Shown: positions 35,251 through 43,080 of the stretch, in pieces
How the letters are laid out: each line of letters starts with the position of its first letter
Position numbering within the stretch: position 1 is the stretch's first letter
Origin: Prevotella sp.
GTDB taxonomy: Bacteria > Bacteroidota > Bacteroidia > Bacteroidales > Bacteroidaceae
DNA: 49,705 nucleotides
Reading direction: 5' to 3'
Assembly (NCBI GenBank): GCA_016281815.1
Contig: JAEEJK010000092.1
Location: 1-49,705, forward strand
Made by a program: the position numbers and the translations under genes
The notes under the pieces: model-generated
Told to the model about the DNA's origin: nothing
The model's database searches: none
Seen by the model: the letters and a program-made list of their open reading frames with translations, nothing else

Positions 35251-37005
35251 ATGAAAAGAAACGCGTTGCTCTTGTTGGCCTTACTGGCCCTGATTTCGGC
35301 AAAGGCCGATGACATCACTGTGAATGGAACAAGGAGAAACTACCAGGTCTATGCGCCCAAAAACTTAGGTTCCAAGCGCCCCCTGCTCATTTCCTGCCAT
35401 GGCATGAACCAAGATGCCGCCTATCAGCGGAACATGCTGCAGATAGAGTCTGTGGCCGACACAGCGAAATTTGTCACTGTCTTCCCCAACGGCATCGACA
35501 AGTCCTGGGACCTCGGAGGGGATAAGGACCTGAATTTCATGAAGGCCATCATCGAGGAGATGGTCAAGAAATATGACATTGACCGCAACAAGATCTACCT
35601 TTCCGGTTTCTCCATGGGCGGTATGTTCACCTATTTCGCCATGAACCGCATGGCGGACGTCTTTGCCGCCTTCGCTCCCATAAGCGGATATCCCATGTGG
35701 GGGGCCAGTTTTACCAGTTCGAGGCCAGTGCCCATCATCCATACCCATGGCACAGCCGATGATGTGGTCAACTTCGGCGGAGTGGCAAGTGTGCTGGCAG
35801 GATGGGTGAAGAGAAATGGGTGTCCCACAACAGCAAAGGTTACCAAACCCTACAGGGCCAGCCACATCACCCGTCATGTATGGGGACCTGGAACGAATGG
35901 TGTGGAGGTCGTGCTGATGGAGATGGCCAACAAAGGTCACTGGATCTCCAACGACAACGGCGTGAAAACGGGGGAGGAGATATGGAATTTCTGCAACCGC
36001 TTCTCACTGAAGGATACCACCCCGAAAGTGAGTTTCACATCGCCGAAGAGCAACCTGTCGTTTGTCTCTGTAGGTGGGATATGCCAGACTCCTGACATTA
36101 CTTTGGAGGCGGAGGCAAGCGACCCGGACGGAAAGGTGGTCAGCGTGTCGTACTATGATGGGGAACAGTTGTTGGGGGAGGCGACAGAACCGCCTTATAC
36201 CTTTGTGCTCCCGAGTCTCGGTAAGGGCGAGCACGTGATTAAGGTCGTGGCCATGGATAATGAGGGCTATACCGCACAAGCAGAGACATCCATCTCTGTC
36301 AACGAGGTGCTGAGGGGTACATTCGCATTCTCGGAATTCTCCGAAAGCGGTTCGGTGCCTGACGGATGGGAAACCTTTGACGGACAGGACAGCCGCGTGG
36401 GATATGCCGGCGGATTCAGTCAGGGCGCCAGGGTGTTCCAGTTCACAGGCAAGGAGCATGACTTCGACTACGGACTCTATACCCGCAACGTGACAGGAGG
36501 CGCAAAAGAGGGGTATGCACGGTATGCCAGCAAGAAGACCAATGCCTCCATGCTTCTCTATCCCGGCAACTACCAACTGTATGCAAGGGTCACCAATTGG
36601 AACCAACCTTCGTTCTCGCCCGTGACAGTGGCCTTGGAAACTATTGACGGCGAGACGGTGTTCACCGATACGTTTACGCCGGATGTCAACATCGGCAATA
36701 CCGCTGAAAATGCTTTCTCAGGTTCCACCCCCATGGCGTATTCGGTGGATGTGGAACAACAGGGATTATATATGGTATCCTTCTATACAGCAGATGCACC
36801 GTGGGCCGATCTTGTGGTGGGAAGGGCAACCCTCAGACGCAAGGGCGATGTATCGTTGGTCAGTTCGCTGACATCCCACCAGCCCGTACGTGTGCAATAT
36901 TACAACCTCGCGGGTCAACCGGTGCAGCGTGCCGACCGTGGTTTCTTCATCGAGAAGACCATTATGCAGGATGGGACGACCCTCAGCCGCGTGGTGAGGA
37001 AATAA
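35251..37005 (+). CDS. CE1-like esterase (PHB depolymerase-type) with Ig-like and C-terminal domains
   Basis: About 584 residues from the ATG at 35251 (signal peptide MKRNALLLLALLALISAKA); an earlier in-frame ATG lies within the 24-bp repeats. Residues about 20-260 are an alpha/beta hydrolase of the LpqC/feruloyl esterase type with nucleophile Ser121 in SGFSMGGM, an Asp region in THGTADDVV and a His in MANKGHW. An Ig-like domain follows (about 270-360, ITLEAEASDPDGKVVSVSYYDG), then a region resembling a carbohydrate-binding module, then a tail (VQYYNLAGQPVQRADRGFFIEKTIM), a beta tail common in secreted Bacteroidales proteins. It likely removes acetyl or feruloyl groups from hemicellulose outside the cell. 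Confidence 0.85.
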   Translation: MKRNALLLLALLALISAKADDITVNGTRRNYQVYAPKNLGSKRPLLISCHGMNQDAAYQRNMLQIESVADTAKFVTVFPNGIDKSWDLGGDKDLNFMKAIIEEMVKKYDIDRNKIYLSGFSMGGMFTYFAMNRMADVFAAFAPISGYPMWGASFTSSRPVPIIHTHGTADDVVNFGGVASVLAGWVKRNGCPTTAKVTKPYRASHITRHVWGPGTNGVEVVLMEMANKGHWISNDNGVKTGEEIWNFCNRFSLKDTTPKVSFTSPKSNLSFVSVGGICQTPDITLEAEASDPDGKVVSVSYYDGEQLLGEATEPPYTFVLPSLGKGEHVIKVVAMDNEGYTAQAETSISVNEVLRGTFAFSEFSESGSVPDGWETFDGQDSRVGYAGGFSQGARVFQFTGKEHDFDYGLYTRNVTGGAKEGYARYASKKTNASMLLYPGNYQLYARVTNWNQPSFSPVTVALETIDGETVFTDTFTPDVNIGNTAENAFSGSTPMAYSVDVEQQGLYMVSFYTADAPWADLVVGRATLRRKGDVSLVSSLTSHQPVRVQYYNLAGQPVQRADRGFFIEKTIMQDGTTLSRVVRK

Positions 37006-37021
37006 TGCCGGCAAAGTATTG

Positions 37022-37089
37022 TCTTTAAAGAAGTTAAGTAGTTAAAGAAGTAAGTAGTTAAAGAAATTAAGCCATATGATTCGTTTATC
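37022..37089 (+). repeat. Short tandem repeat leader (AGTTAAAG-type), shared with 29426-29478
   Basis: TTAAAGAAGTTAAGTAGTTA and close variants run to AAGCCATATGATTCGTTTA, so the repeat covers the leader and the first codons MIRL of the gene at 37076. The minus-strand copy at 29426-29478 is nearly the same. Confidence 0.8.
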
Positions 37090-37966
37090 GGGGCCTTGTT
37101 CCATAGGATGCAGCCTTCGGGCGATGTTGATGCTTGTTCTGCTGCTGGGCTGTCAGGTAGCCATGGGACAGTCGGGAAAAGGTGAGGAGGCCGACAAGGT
37201 CATCAAGACCATCAGTGAAAGGCAATTCCTCCGCCCGGCCATGTTTTGGCTCGAGGATGATGAGAAAGCAGAACAATACTTGAGGTCGATGGGCGACTTC
37301 AGCATACAGAGGATGCAGGAGACCAAGAAGGATGTGGATAAGGAACTGCAGGAGACGCAACAGATTCTCCGGGTGAAGAAACTCCTTGTTGGCAAGACCA
37401 AGAAAGTCAAGAAGCAGAACAAGCGACTCGCCAAGTATTTTAAAAATGTGGATGCCGCCCGACGTTATTTTGAGGAGGCAGAGAAAGTAGATCGGCGCTG
37501 CCAGATGCTGTCGAGTGCCATCAGCAGTGAATTGGGACGTCGTGTGCCACCGCAAATGCCGTCAGGAGCATTGACTAATTTCTATTACCGTTCTTCAAAC
37601 GGGTTTGCTGGTTACCTCTTGGAGGTCAATCTGAGCAAGAAAGAAGGGAAGGGTTGGCTCTCGATCAAGGAAAGAAGGGGAATGAGAGGGGTGCCGGTCG
37701 AAGAGCAAGCCGAGGAGGAACCCAAGATCATAGAGGTGGAGGACTCTGTCTTCCAACGTGTCAGGGACATGGTGGAGGAAGGCAAACTCTATGAGGTGGG
37801 GAGATATTACTCTCCCGACTATATGATCATGGATGCCTCAAGTTGGTCGATGGACTTCAAGTTCGAGGGTGGATCCATCCATTCCGGTGGCTATGCCACA
37901 GGACCCGACAATTCCCAAACCCTCAGCCGCATTATTGACTACCTGAAAAAAGTTCATAGTTCATAA
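37076..37966 (+). CDS. Exported coiled-coil hypothetical protein
   Basis: 296 residues. The first ten codons come from the shared leader; a hydrophobic stretch (AMLMLVLLLGCQVAMG) after them is a signal peptide, and the Cys in LLLGC could be a lipobox. Residues about 75-155 are rich in Lys, Glu and Gln (DVDKELQETQQILRVKKLL, KKVKKQNKRLAKYFKN) and probably form a coiled coil. I recognise no domain. The last codons (KKVHSS then stop) are made of the 7-bp AGTTCAT array, so its exact C-terminus depends on repeat number. Its function is unknown. Confidence 0.65.
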   Translation: MIRLSGPCSIGCSLRAMLMLVLLLGCQVAMGQSGKGEEADKVIKTISERQFLRPAMFWLEDDEKAEQYLRSMGDFSIQRMQETKKDVDKELQETQQILRVKKLLVGKTKKVKKQNKRLAKYFKNVDAARRYFEEAEKVDRRCQMLSSAISSELGRRVPPQMPSGALTNFYYRSSNGFAGYLLEVNLSKKEGKGWLSIKERRGMRGVPVEEQAEEEPKIIEVEDSVFQRVRDMVEEGKLYEVGRYYSPDYMIMDASSWSMDFKFEGGSIHSGGYATGPDNSQTLSRIIDYLKKVHSS

Positions 37967-38035
37967 TTCATAGTTCATAGTTCATAATTCATAGTTCATA
38001 GTTCATAGTTCATAGTGCATAGTTTGTAGTTATGG
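37953..38035 (+). repeat. Heptanucleotide array (AGTTCAT)n with variants
   Basis: About eleven copies of AGTTCAT, AATTCAT or AGTGCAT run from inside the end of the gene at 37076 to just before the dockerin ORF at 38046. Seven bases is not a multiple of three, so copy-number change would alter the frame of the end of the first gene; stops in all frames prevent a fusion. Confidence 0.85.
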
Positions 38036-38045
38036 GGGAGACAAA

Positions 38046-38315
38046 ATGAAATGTTTGGAAAAAAGCATCTCTATCAACGAGAATGGAAAGGACTTCAACG
38101 TCACACTGACGGTCAACAAAGTCTCCAGGATTCGTGGAGATGTGAACGGCGACTATGAGGTCAACATCACTGACGTGCTGGCGATTGTGGACTATGTGTT
38201 GGACCGCCCATTAAAGGTATTCCTTTTCCCCAATGCAGACATGGACCAGAATAGTGAGATCAACATCACAGATGCCCTGAAAGTGGTGGACGTCATCTTG
38301 GGCAAGGAGGTATAA
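38046..38315 (+). pseudogene. Dockerin type I domain fragment
   Basis: 89 residues. IRGDVNGDYEVNITDVLAIVDYVLD and NADMDQNSEINITDALKVVDVIL are the two calcium-binding EF-hand-like loops of a dockerin-type C-terminus, found at the ends of Prevotella surface proteins. There is no signal peptide and no catalytic part, so it is probably the 3' remnant of a larger gene deleted upstream, where the 7-bp array now lies. It could still be a small protein. Past its stop, a short run resembling a TPVYNIDG tail also looks like decayed coding sequence. Confidence 0.55.
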
Positions 38316-38367
38316 AACAGCAATGACGGCACTCCTGTTTACAACATCGATGGGCTTGCGCCTGTTC

Positions 38368-38387
38368 GGACGCGATACATCGCGTCC
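38368..38387. repeat. GC-rich palindromic hairpin
   Basis: GGACGCGAT-AC-ATCGCGTCC is a perfect 9-bp stem. It looks like the dispersed GGACGCGAT/ATCGCGTCC palindrome I recall from many gut Bacteroidales. It lies between the dockerin fragment and the tRNA promoter. Confidence 0.6.
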
Positions 38388-38442
38388 CTACCCATTCCAC
38401 GGACGGTTTGAAACTTTTTTTGAAAAAAAAGCGGAAAAATTT

Positions 38443-38471
38443 TGTGGGTTCGGGAATTTGTGCTACCTTTG
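38443..38471 (+). promoter_or_regulatory. Promoter of the tRNA cluster
   Basis: TTTG (38443-38446) and TACCTTTG (38464-38471) with a 17-nt spacer; first tRNA begins at 38514. The -7 box is a full match; the spacer is slightly short. Confidence 0.5.
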
Positions 38472-38513
38472 CAACCGCATTTAGAGAAATGCGCCTCGGT
38501 AATGAGGTCTTTT

Positions 38514-38586
<73 letters not shown>

Positions 38587-38626
38587 CGACATCTTGAATA
38601 TGACTAAGGAGAGAAATTCTCATTTT

Positions 38627-38708
38627 GCCCAGGTGGCGGAATTGGTAGACGCGCACGTTTCAGGTGCGTGTGTAGAGATACGTGCAGGTTCGAGTCCTGT
38701 TCTGGGCA
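38627..38708 (+). tRNA. tRNA-Leu (CAG)
   Basis: 82 nt with a long variable arm. Acceptor GCCCAGG/TCTGGGC has one G-T pair; anticodon stem CACGT/GCGTG holds loop TTCAGGT with CAG. The GGCGGAATTGGTAGACGCG D-arm is typical of tRNA-Leu. Confidence 0.92.
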
Positions 38709-38734
38709 CTGATATTCAAGATGTCATACATGAT

Positions 38735-38821
38735 GGAGAGGTGGCGGAATTGGTAGACGCGCTACTTTGAGGGGGTAGTGTCAATTGTGACGTGGGAGTT
38801 CGAGTCTCCTCCTCTTCACCA
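38735..38821 (+). tRNA. tRNA-Leu (GAG)
   Basis: Acceptor GGAGAGG/CCTCTTC with one G-T pair; anticodon stem CTACT/GGTAG with loop TTGAGGG carrying GAG. CCA follows the discriminator base A (38819-38821), so the 3' end is encoded here, unlike the other three tRNAs. Confidence 0.92.
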
Positions 38822-38834
38822 TATTTTTCTTGAT

Positions 38835-38907
<73 letters not shown>

Positions 38908-38935
38908 CATTTTTAGGATAAGAAAAACCAAATCA

Positions 38936-39481
38936 ATGAACTTATATATTAGATATTTCGACAAGGAGACACTGGTTTACAGTGTTGACGAGGCGATTGA
39001 TTTCCTTTGTTCCATTCCTGAAGTGGGCATGAATCCGCAAATCGAGGCCGATGTGCGTGAGTATGCCGAAAGCGACGTCCTTTATCCTAAAAGATATAAG
39101 GTGAGACCGAGGGTCTATTTCATCATCATCAAGACAGAGGCCGCTTCCATGCTTGATTTCAAGCAGAAAAAGGCATTGCGTCCGGTTGGACCGCAGCAGG
39201 AAAGGCGCGACATCGCACAGCCGGTCGTCAACAAACTCAACGAGGAGCGTCAGGGATGGTATGAGGGTTCGCTTGACTTCAAGAGGGTGGTCATGGTGCC
39301 TTCCACCGGAAAGCATGAGTACCGCGACACCCATTTTGTGGCCAGATGCAAGGCCCTCTCAGGCATCGACTGCTACAACCGCATTGTCGAGCACCTCAGA
39401 GACCGTGTGGACAGCCGAAGCCAGTTCCCCTCTGCCAAAGGAAAGAATTTCCGCTTCAAATATCTCGGAATGTGGAAATAA
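38936..39481 (+). CDS. Hypothetical protein, 181 aa
   Basis: No signal peptide, no membrane segment and no domain I recognise. The N-terminus (MNLYIRYFDKETLVYSVDEAIDFL) and the middle (KRYKVRPRVYFIIIKTEA) look well folded; the C-terminus is basic (SAKGKNFRFKYLGMWK). It begins 28 nt after the last tRNA and ends 19 nt before ssb, so it probably shares a transcript with ssb and gldE. The start at 38936 is the first ATG after the tRNA. Likely cytoplasmic, perhaps nucleic-acid related by neighbourhood only. Confidence 0.75.
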   Translation: MNLYIRYFDKETLVYSVDEAIDFLCSIPEVGMNPQIEADVREYAESDVLYPKRYKVRPRVYFIIIKTEAASMLDFKQKKALRPVGPQQERRDIAQPVVNKLNEERQGWYEGSLDFKRVVMVPSTGKHEYRDTHFVARCKALSGIDCYNRIVEHLRDRVDSRSQFPSAKGKNFRFKYLGMWK

Positions 39482-39490
39482 TATAAAAAA

Positions 39491-39496
39491 AGGAGG
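39491..39496 (+). promoter_or_regulatory. Shine-Dalgarno AGGAGG ahead of ssb
   Basis: AGGAGG lies 4 nt before the ATG at 39501. Canonical Shine-Dalgarno sites are rare in Bacteroidetes and I see no other in this window, so it fixes the ssb start and hints at high translation. Confidence 0.6.
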
Positions 39497-39500
39497 AAAT

Positions 39501-39911
39501 ATGAATAAGGTGATGCTCATCGGAAATGTGGGGAAAGACCCTGTCATTTCCTATTATGATACCGACCAGGCGATGGCGGTTTTTACCCTTGCCACAACAG
39601 AGAGAGGCTATACATTGCAAAACGGCATGCAGGTGCCCGACCGCACTGACTGGCACAATATCGTACTATGGAAGGGACTTGCCAAGATTGCCGAGAAATA
39701 TGTGCACAAGGGTGACAAACTCTATATCGAGGGAAGACTGAGATACCGCATATACGACGACAAGAAAGGGGCAAGGAGATACGTCACAGAGATTGTCGGT
39801 GAGAATATGGAACTGCTGTCGCCGCGTCCTCAGACGCCTGAGACATCTGGTGCCAAACCTGAGGAAAACAGGATGGTGCAGCAGGGACAGGACGATGAGA
39901 TACCGTTTTGA
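39501..39911 (+). CDS. ssb: Single-stranded DNA-binding protein
   Basis: 136 residues. The OB-fold starts MNKVMLIGNVGKDPVI with aromatic and charged strands (DWHNIVLWKGLAKIAEKYVHKGDKLYIEGRLRYRIYDD) as in bacterial SSB, then a short Pro/Gln tail ending DDEIPF, the acidic tip that recruits repair and replication partners. It binds ssDNA as a tetramer. The start at 39501 is chosen for the strong Shine-Dalgarno site; a longer frame from 39153 overlaps the previous gene. It lies just before gldE, an order common in Bacteroidales. Confidence 0.95.
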   Translation: MNKVMLIGNVGKDPVISYYDTDQAMAVFTLATTERGYTLQNGMQVPDRTDWHNIVLWKGLAKIAEKYVHKGDKLYIEGRLRYRIYDDKKGARRYVTEIVGENMELLSPRPQTPETSGAKPEENRMVQQGQDDEIPF

Positions 39912-39930
39912 TCCTATCCTCTGATTAAAC

Positions 39931-41262
39931 GTGAAAACCATTGACTATCTGATATCTACACTCGGCGAGGTCCATTGGATTTCGCCGAGTTCTGATGTGT
40001 ATATCACCGCAGCCCTCACTGTGCTGCTGCTGGCTTTTTCGGGATTTGCCAGTGCTGCGGAGATCGCTTTCTTCAGCCTTTCACCGACAGACCTCAATGC
40101 GCTCGACCCGGAGCACAATCCCGCTGACCGCAACATCGAGACCCTGCGCAATGACAGCGAAAGGACATTGGCCACCATTCTCATCACCAACAACTTGGTC
40201 AATGTCACCATCATTATGCTGTGCAACTACATTTTCGCCCACCTGGTGGATTTCGGCCATGCCCTCTGGTTGCAGTTCCTGTGCATCACCGTCCTGCTCA
40301 CCTTCCTCCTCCTGCTCTTCGGCGAGATTATGCCCAAGGTGTATGCCAGACAGAATCCTCTGAATTACTGCCGCTTCTCTGCAGGGCCCTTCATGTTTCT
40401 CCGCAAACTCTTCTGGCCTCTGGGGAGCGTACTGATGGGCAGCGGTTCGCTGGTGGGTAAGATGGTGCCCAAAGAAGCCCACATGCTCAGTGTGGACGAC
40501 CTGGAGCAGGCACTCGAACTCACCGACAAGGAGGATATCAAGGTGGAGCAGAGCATGCTGCAGGGCATCATCCGATTCGGTGACGAGACGGCCAAGGAAA
40601 TCATGACCCCACGGCAGGACATGGTTGACCTCAGCATGAAGGACGACTTCAACACCGTCATCAACTGCATCGTGGAGAACAACTACAGCCGCATCCCTGT
40701 CTATCAGGGCACCAGTGACAATATCCGGGGTGTGCTCTATATCAAGGACTTGCTCCCCCATCTGGGTAAGACGGCATCCTTCAGGTGGCAGAGTCTGATC
40801 CGGCCTCCCTATTTCGTGCCTGAAACCAAGAAAATCGATGACTTGCTGCGTGAGTTCCAGGAGAATAAGATTCACATCGCCATTGTGGTCGATGAGTTTG
40901 GAGGAACGAGCGGTCTCGTCACGTTGGAGGATATTTTGGAGGAAATCCTCGGCGAGATACATGATGAGTTTGATGACGAGGAGCGCAACTACACCCGCGT
41001 CAACAACAGTACGTATATCTTTGAGGGCAAGACCCTGCTCTCCGACTTCTGCAAGATTCTCAGTATCGATGATGATGATTTTGCCGAGGTGGAGGGTGAT
41101 GCCGACTCTTTGGCCGGACTCTTGCTCGAACTCAAAGGCGACTTCCCCAAGGTTGGTGAGAAGATCTCCTATGGCAAATATACCTTTGAAATCCTGGCCA
41201 TTGAGGAGCGGCGCATCTCCAAGGTCAAGGTGGTGATCCATTCCAAGGAAGAAAAGTCATGA
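39931..41262 (+). CDS. gldE: Gliding motility-associated GldE-like CBS/CorC protein
   Basis: 443 residues, starting at a GTG (39931). Residues about 20-190 form the DUF21/CNNM transmembrane domain with four hydrophobic helices (ALTVLLLAFSGFASAAEIAFF, FLCITVLLTFLLLLFGEIMPKVYA); residues about 210-330 are a CBS pair (EIMTPRQDMVDLS, RIPVYQGTSDNIRGVLYIKDLL, HIAIVVDEFGGTSGLVTLEDILEEILGEI); the C-terminus is a CorC/HlyC domain. GldE in flavobacteria is tied to gliding and the type IX secretion machinery; in non-gliding Bacteroidales it follows ssb. Inner membrane. The next gene overlaps it by 4 nt (ATGA). Confidence 0.88.
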   Translation: MKTIDYLISTLGEVHWISPSSDVYITAALTVLLLAFSGFASAAEIAFFSLSPTDLNALDPEHNPADRNIETLRNDSERTLATILITNNLVNVTIIMLCNYIFAHLVDFGHALWLQFLCITVLLTFLLLLFGEIMPKVYARQNPLNYCRFSAGPFMFLRKLFWPLGSVLMGSGSLVGKMVPKEAHMLSVDDLEQALELTDKEDIKVEQSMLQGIIRFGDETAKEIMTPRQDMVDLSMKDDFNTVINCIVENNYSRIPVYQGTSDNIRGVLYIKDLLPHLGKTASFRWQSLIRPPYFVPETKKIDDLLREFQENKIHIAIVVDEFGGTSGLVTLEDILEEILGEIHDEFDDEERNYTRVNNSTYIFEGKTLLSDFCKILSIDDDDFAEVEGDADSLAGLLLELKGDFPKVGEKISYGKYTFEILAIEERRISKVKVVIHSKEEKS

Positions 41263-42263
41263 CATCCCGTCTGATTCTGATGTTCATTGTTGGGTGCCTC
41301 TCGCTGCCGGTGATGGCTCAGCAGGTGGAGGAACATGAGCAGGTGGCATTCCCTGACAGTATACCCGCGGGTGGCTACAGTGGCATCACCTGGTTGGGGG
41401 ATGACAGGTATGCCGTGGTGTCCGACAACGGGAAGGATGGTTTTTTCCTCTTCCGCATCTCCATCGACTCAGTGGGTGCGGTCCGTTCGGCGGCTTGCAC
41501 CGGATTTGTCGGTTCCACCATGCCCAACCATGACAATGAGGACATCGCATGGTTCGCTCCCGATTCCACACTGTTCATCAGCAGCGAAAGAGACACGCAG
41601 ATCAGGGAATTCTCCCTGCAGGGTGTTCCCACGGGACGTTTATTGCCTTTGCCTGACGTGTTTCGGGGAACTTCCCCGGCATACAGCCTCGAGGCTCTCA
41701 CCTACAATGCCGTCACGCACCGTTTCTGGACCACCAGCGAGAGTACGCTGGAGGGGGACGGTTTGCGCGCCGACCCCGGCAATGGGGCACGCAACCGCCT
41801 GCGCATCCAGTCGTTTGACGACAGTTTGCGTGCCGGTGCTCAGTATCTCTATGAGATGGACGAACCGATGGCTCAGGTGATGCCCGAGCGTTTTGCCATG
41901 GGAGTCAGTGCGTTGGCAGCACCCGATGATGGCAGCCTGCTCGTATTGGAGCGGGAATTCGCGGTTCCGGAGTCGAAAATCGGGGCTTTTGTGTCGTGCC
42001 GCCTCTATCAGGTATGGCCCGACCAAGAAAAATCTTTTCTCCCGACGGACAGCATCGCAGGTCAGACACCCATGAAGAAAACGTTGCTTACCGAGTGGAT
42101 GACCGCCATCGGACTGCTTGAGGTATCCCTCGCCAATTATGAGGGGATGTGTTTGGGACCTAAACTGCCTGACGGCAGACAGGTGCTGGTGCTCATCTCT
42201 GATTCACAAAACCAATATGAAGGAGTCTTGAAGGATTGGATCAAGACACTTGTCATCGACTAA
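41259..42263 (+). CDS. Exported phytase-like/esterase-like beta-propeller protein
   Basis: 334 residues with signal peptide MTSRLILMFIVGCLSLPVMAQ. AGGYSGITWLGDDRYAVVSDNG, DNEDIAWFAPDSTLFISSERDTQIREF and the blade-like periodicity match the esterase-like activity of phytase family (PF13449), six-bladed propellers often annotated as phytase-like. The substrate is unknown. It overlaps the end of gldE by ATGA, so it is translationally coupled. Its stop overlaps that of the convergent PP2C-like gene by 11 bp. Periplasmic. Confidence 0.82.
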   Translation: MTSRLILMFIVGCLSLPVMAQQVEEHEQVAFPDSIPAGGYSGITWLGDDRYAVVSDNGKDGFFLFRISIDSVGAVRSAACTGFVGSTMPNHDNEDIAWFAPDSTLFISSERDTQIREFSLQGVPTGRLLPLPDVFRGTSPAYSLEALTYNAVTHRFWTTSESTLEGDGLRADPGNGARNRLRIQSFDDSLRAGAQYLYEMDEPMAQVMPERFAMGVSALAAPDDGSLLVLEREFAVPESKIGAFVSCRLYQVWPDQEKSFLPTDSIAGQTPMKKTLLTEWMTAIGLLEVSLANYEGMCLGPKLPDGRQVLVLISDSQNQYEGVLKDWIKTLVID

Positions 42264-43080
42264 CCCTAAACCGGATATAAGCGCGGTCGTCAAAGGACAC
42301 CTGACCATCCATCAATCCTTTGGTGGCCACATATTGGTGGATGCACAGGGGGTCGGCTGCGAGCAGGCGGGCAAGGGCGGTCTCGCTCTCGCTGAGCGAG
42401 GAGAAGAGGAAGGGATAACCGTCGGTGGCAAGCACCACCTCGCTGTCTGTTGGCACCGGGATGACCTTGACCTTGTCAAGGGCGACAGGAAAACCGTCAA
42501 ATACAGAGAATTTTTTGTTTTGGTCAAAACAGGTGAGGACAATCTGTCCCACTACCTGGTCGCGCCCCACATCATGTTGGCGCAGACTGTCTATGTCCGT
42601 CTCTCCCTTGTTCAGCATCTGTTGGAGGATGGTTGCGCGCTCATGGGCGATGCGGTTCTCGTGGGGCTTGGGGTTGTCGTGGAAGACACCGTCCACCAGG
42701 CATTGGCAGTCGCCAACCAGCCATATTTCTTGTCTTTGGAGACTAAAAATGGCGGCACTGGCTGTCGTCCGCTCCTCGGGATGGGCGATGAGATGGTCGG
42801 CGGAAACGCCTTGCTGGCGGTAGGCCTCGCTGAGTTGTGCCGTCACCTGCTCGCAGCATTGCGCTAAGGAGGCGTCGGCTGGCAACGAGTGCAGGGCCTT
42901 GCTCACAAGGAGCATGGCGGCACGTCCGTTACGCATGTCTGGCAGCAACTGATGGGTCGCCTTGCTGGTGCTGCCATCAATCACCGCCACGAAATCATCG
43001 GTCGCGACGATGCCGTCCTCGCACGTCTCGGGGCTTCTTTTCCCGGTCAGTTGTTGTTCTGCGATGGTTATTCTTTTCAT
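42253..43080 (-). CDS. PP2C-like phosphatase-fold hypothetical protein
   Basis: About 275 residues from the ATG at 43080 (MKRITIAEQQLTGKRSPETCEDGIV); the longer frame from 43260 has a low-complexity Ser/Pro/Arg lead that belongs to the overlapping ygiQ frame. VATDDFVAVIDGSTSK resembles the metal-binding DG motif of PP2C phosphatases, and SAAIFSLQRQEIWLVGDCQCLVDG the GDS/GDCR-type motif, with VVLATDGYPFLF near the end; key aspartates are present but the fit is loose. No signal peptide. It overlaps the C-terminus of ygiQ by 86 nt and the phytase-like gene by 11 bp. Confidence 0.6.
   Translation of the reverse strand: MKRITIAEQQLTGKRSPETCEDGIVATDDFVAVIDGSTSKATHQLLPDMRNGRAAMLLVSKALHSLPADASLAQCCEQVTAQLSEAYRQQGVSADHLIAHPEERTTASAAIFSLQRQEIWLVGDCQCLVDGVFHDNPKPHENRIAHERATILQQMLNKGETDIDSLRQHDVGRDQVVGQIVLTCFDQNKKFSVFDGFPVALDKVKVIPVPTDSEVVLATDGYPFLFSSLSESETALARLLAADPLCIHQYVATKGLMDGQVSFDDRAYIRFRVSR

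Noticed and set aside
37076..38315. Phase-variable fusion of the exported gene with the dockerin ORF through the 7-bp array
   Set aside because: AGTTCAT read in any frame gives a TAG every 21 bp, so repeat slippage cannot open a fusion.
40081..41241. 386-codon open frame on the minus strand
   Set aside because: Lies fully antisense to gldE, whose DUF21 and CBS domains are clear. Its composition (Asp/Leu/Gln/His) is a typical shadow of GC-rich coding DNA.
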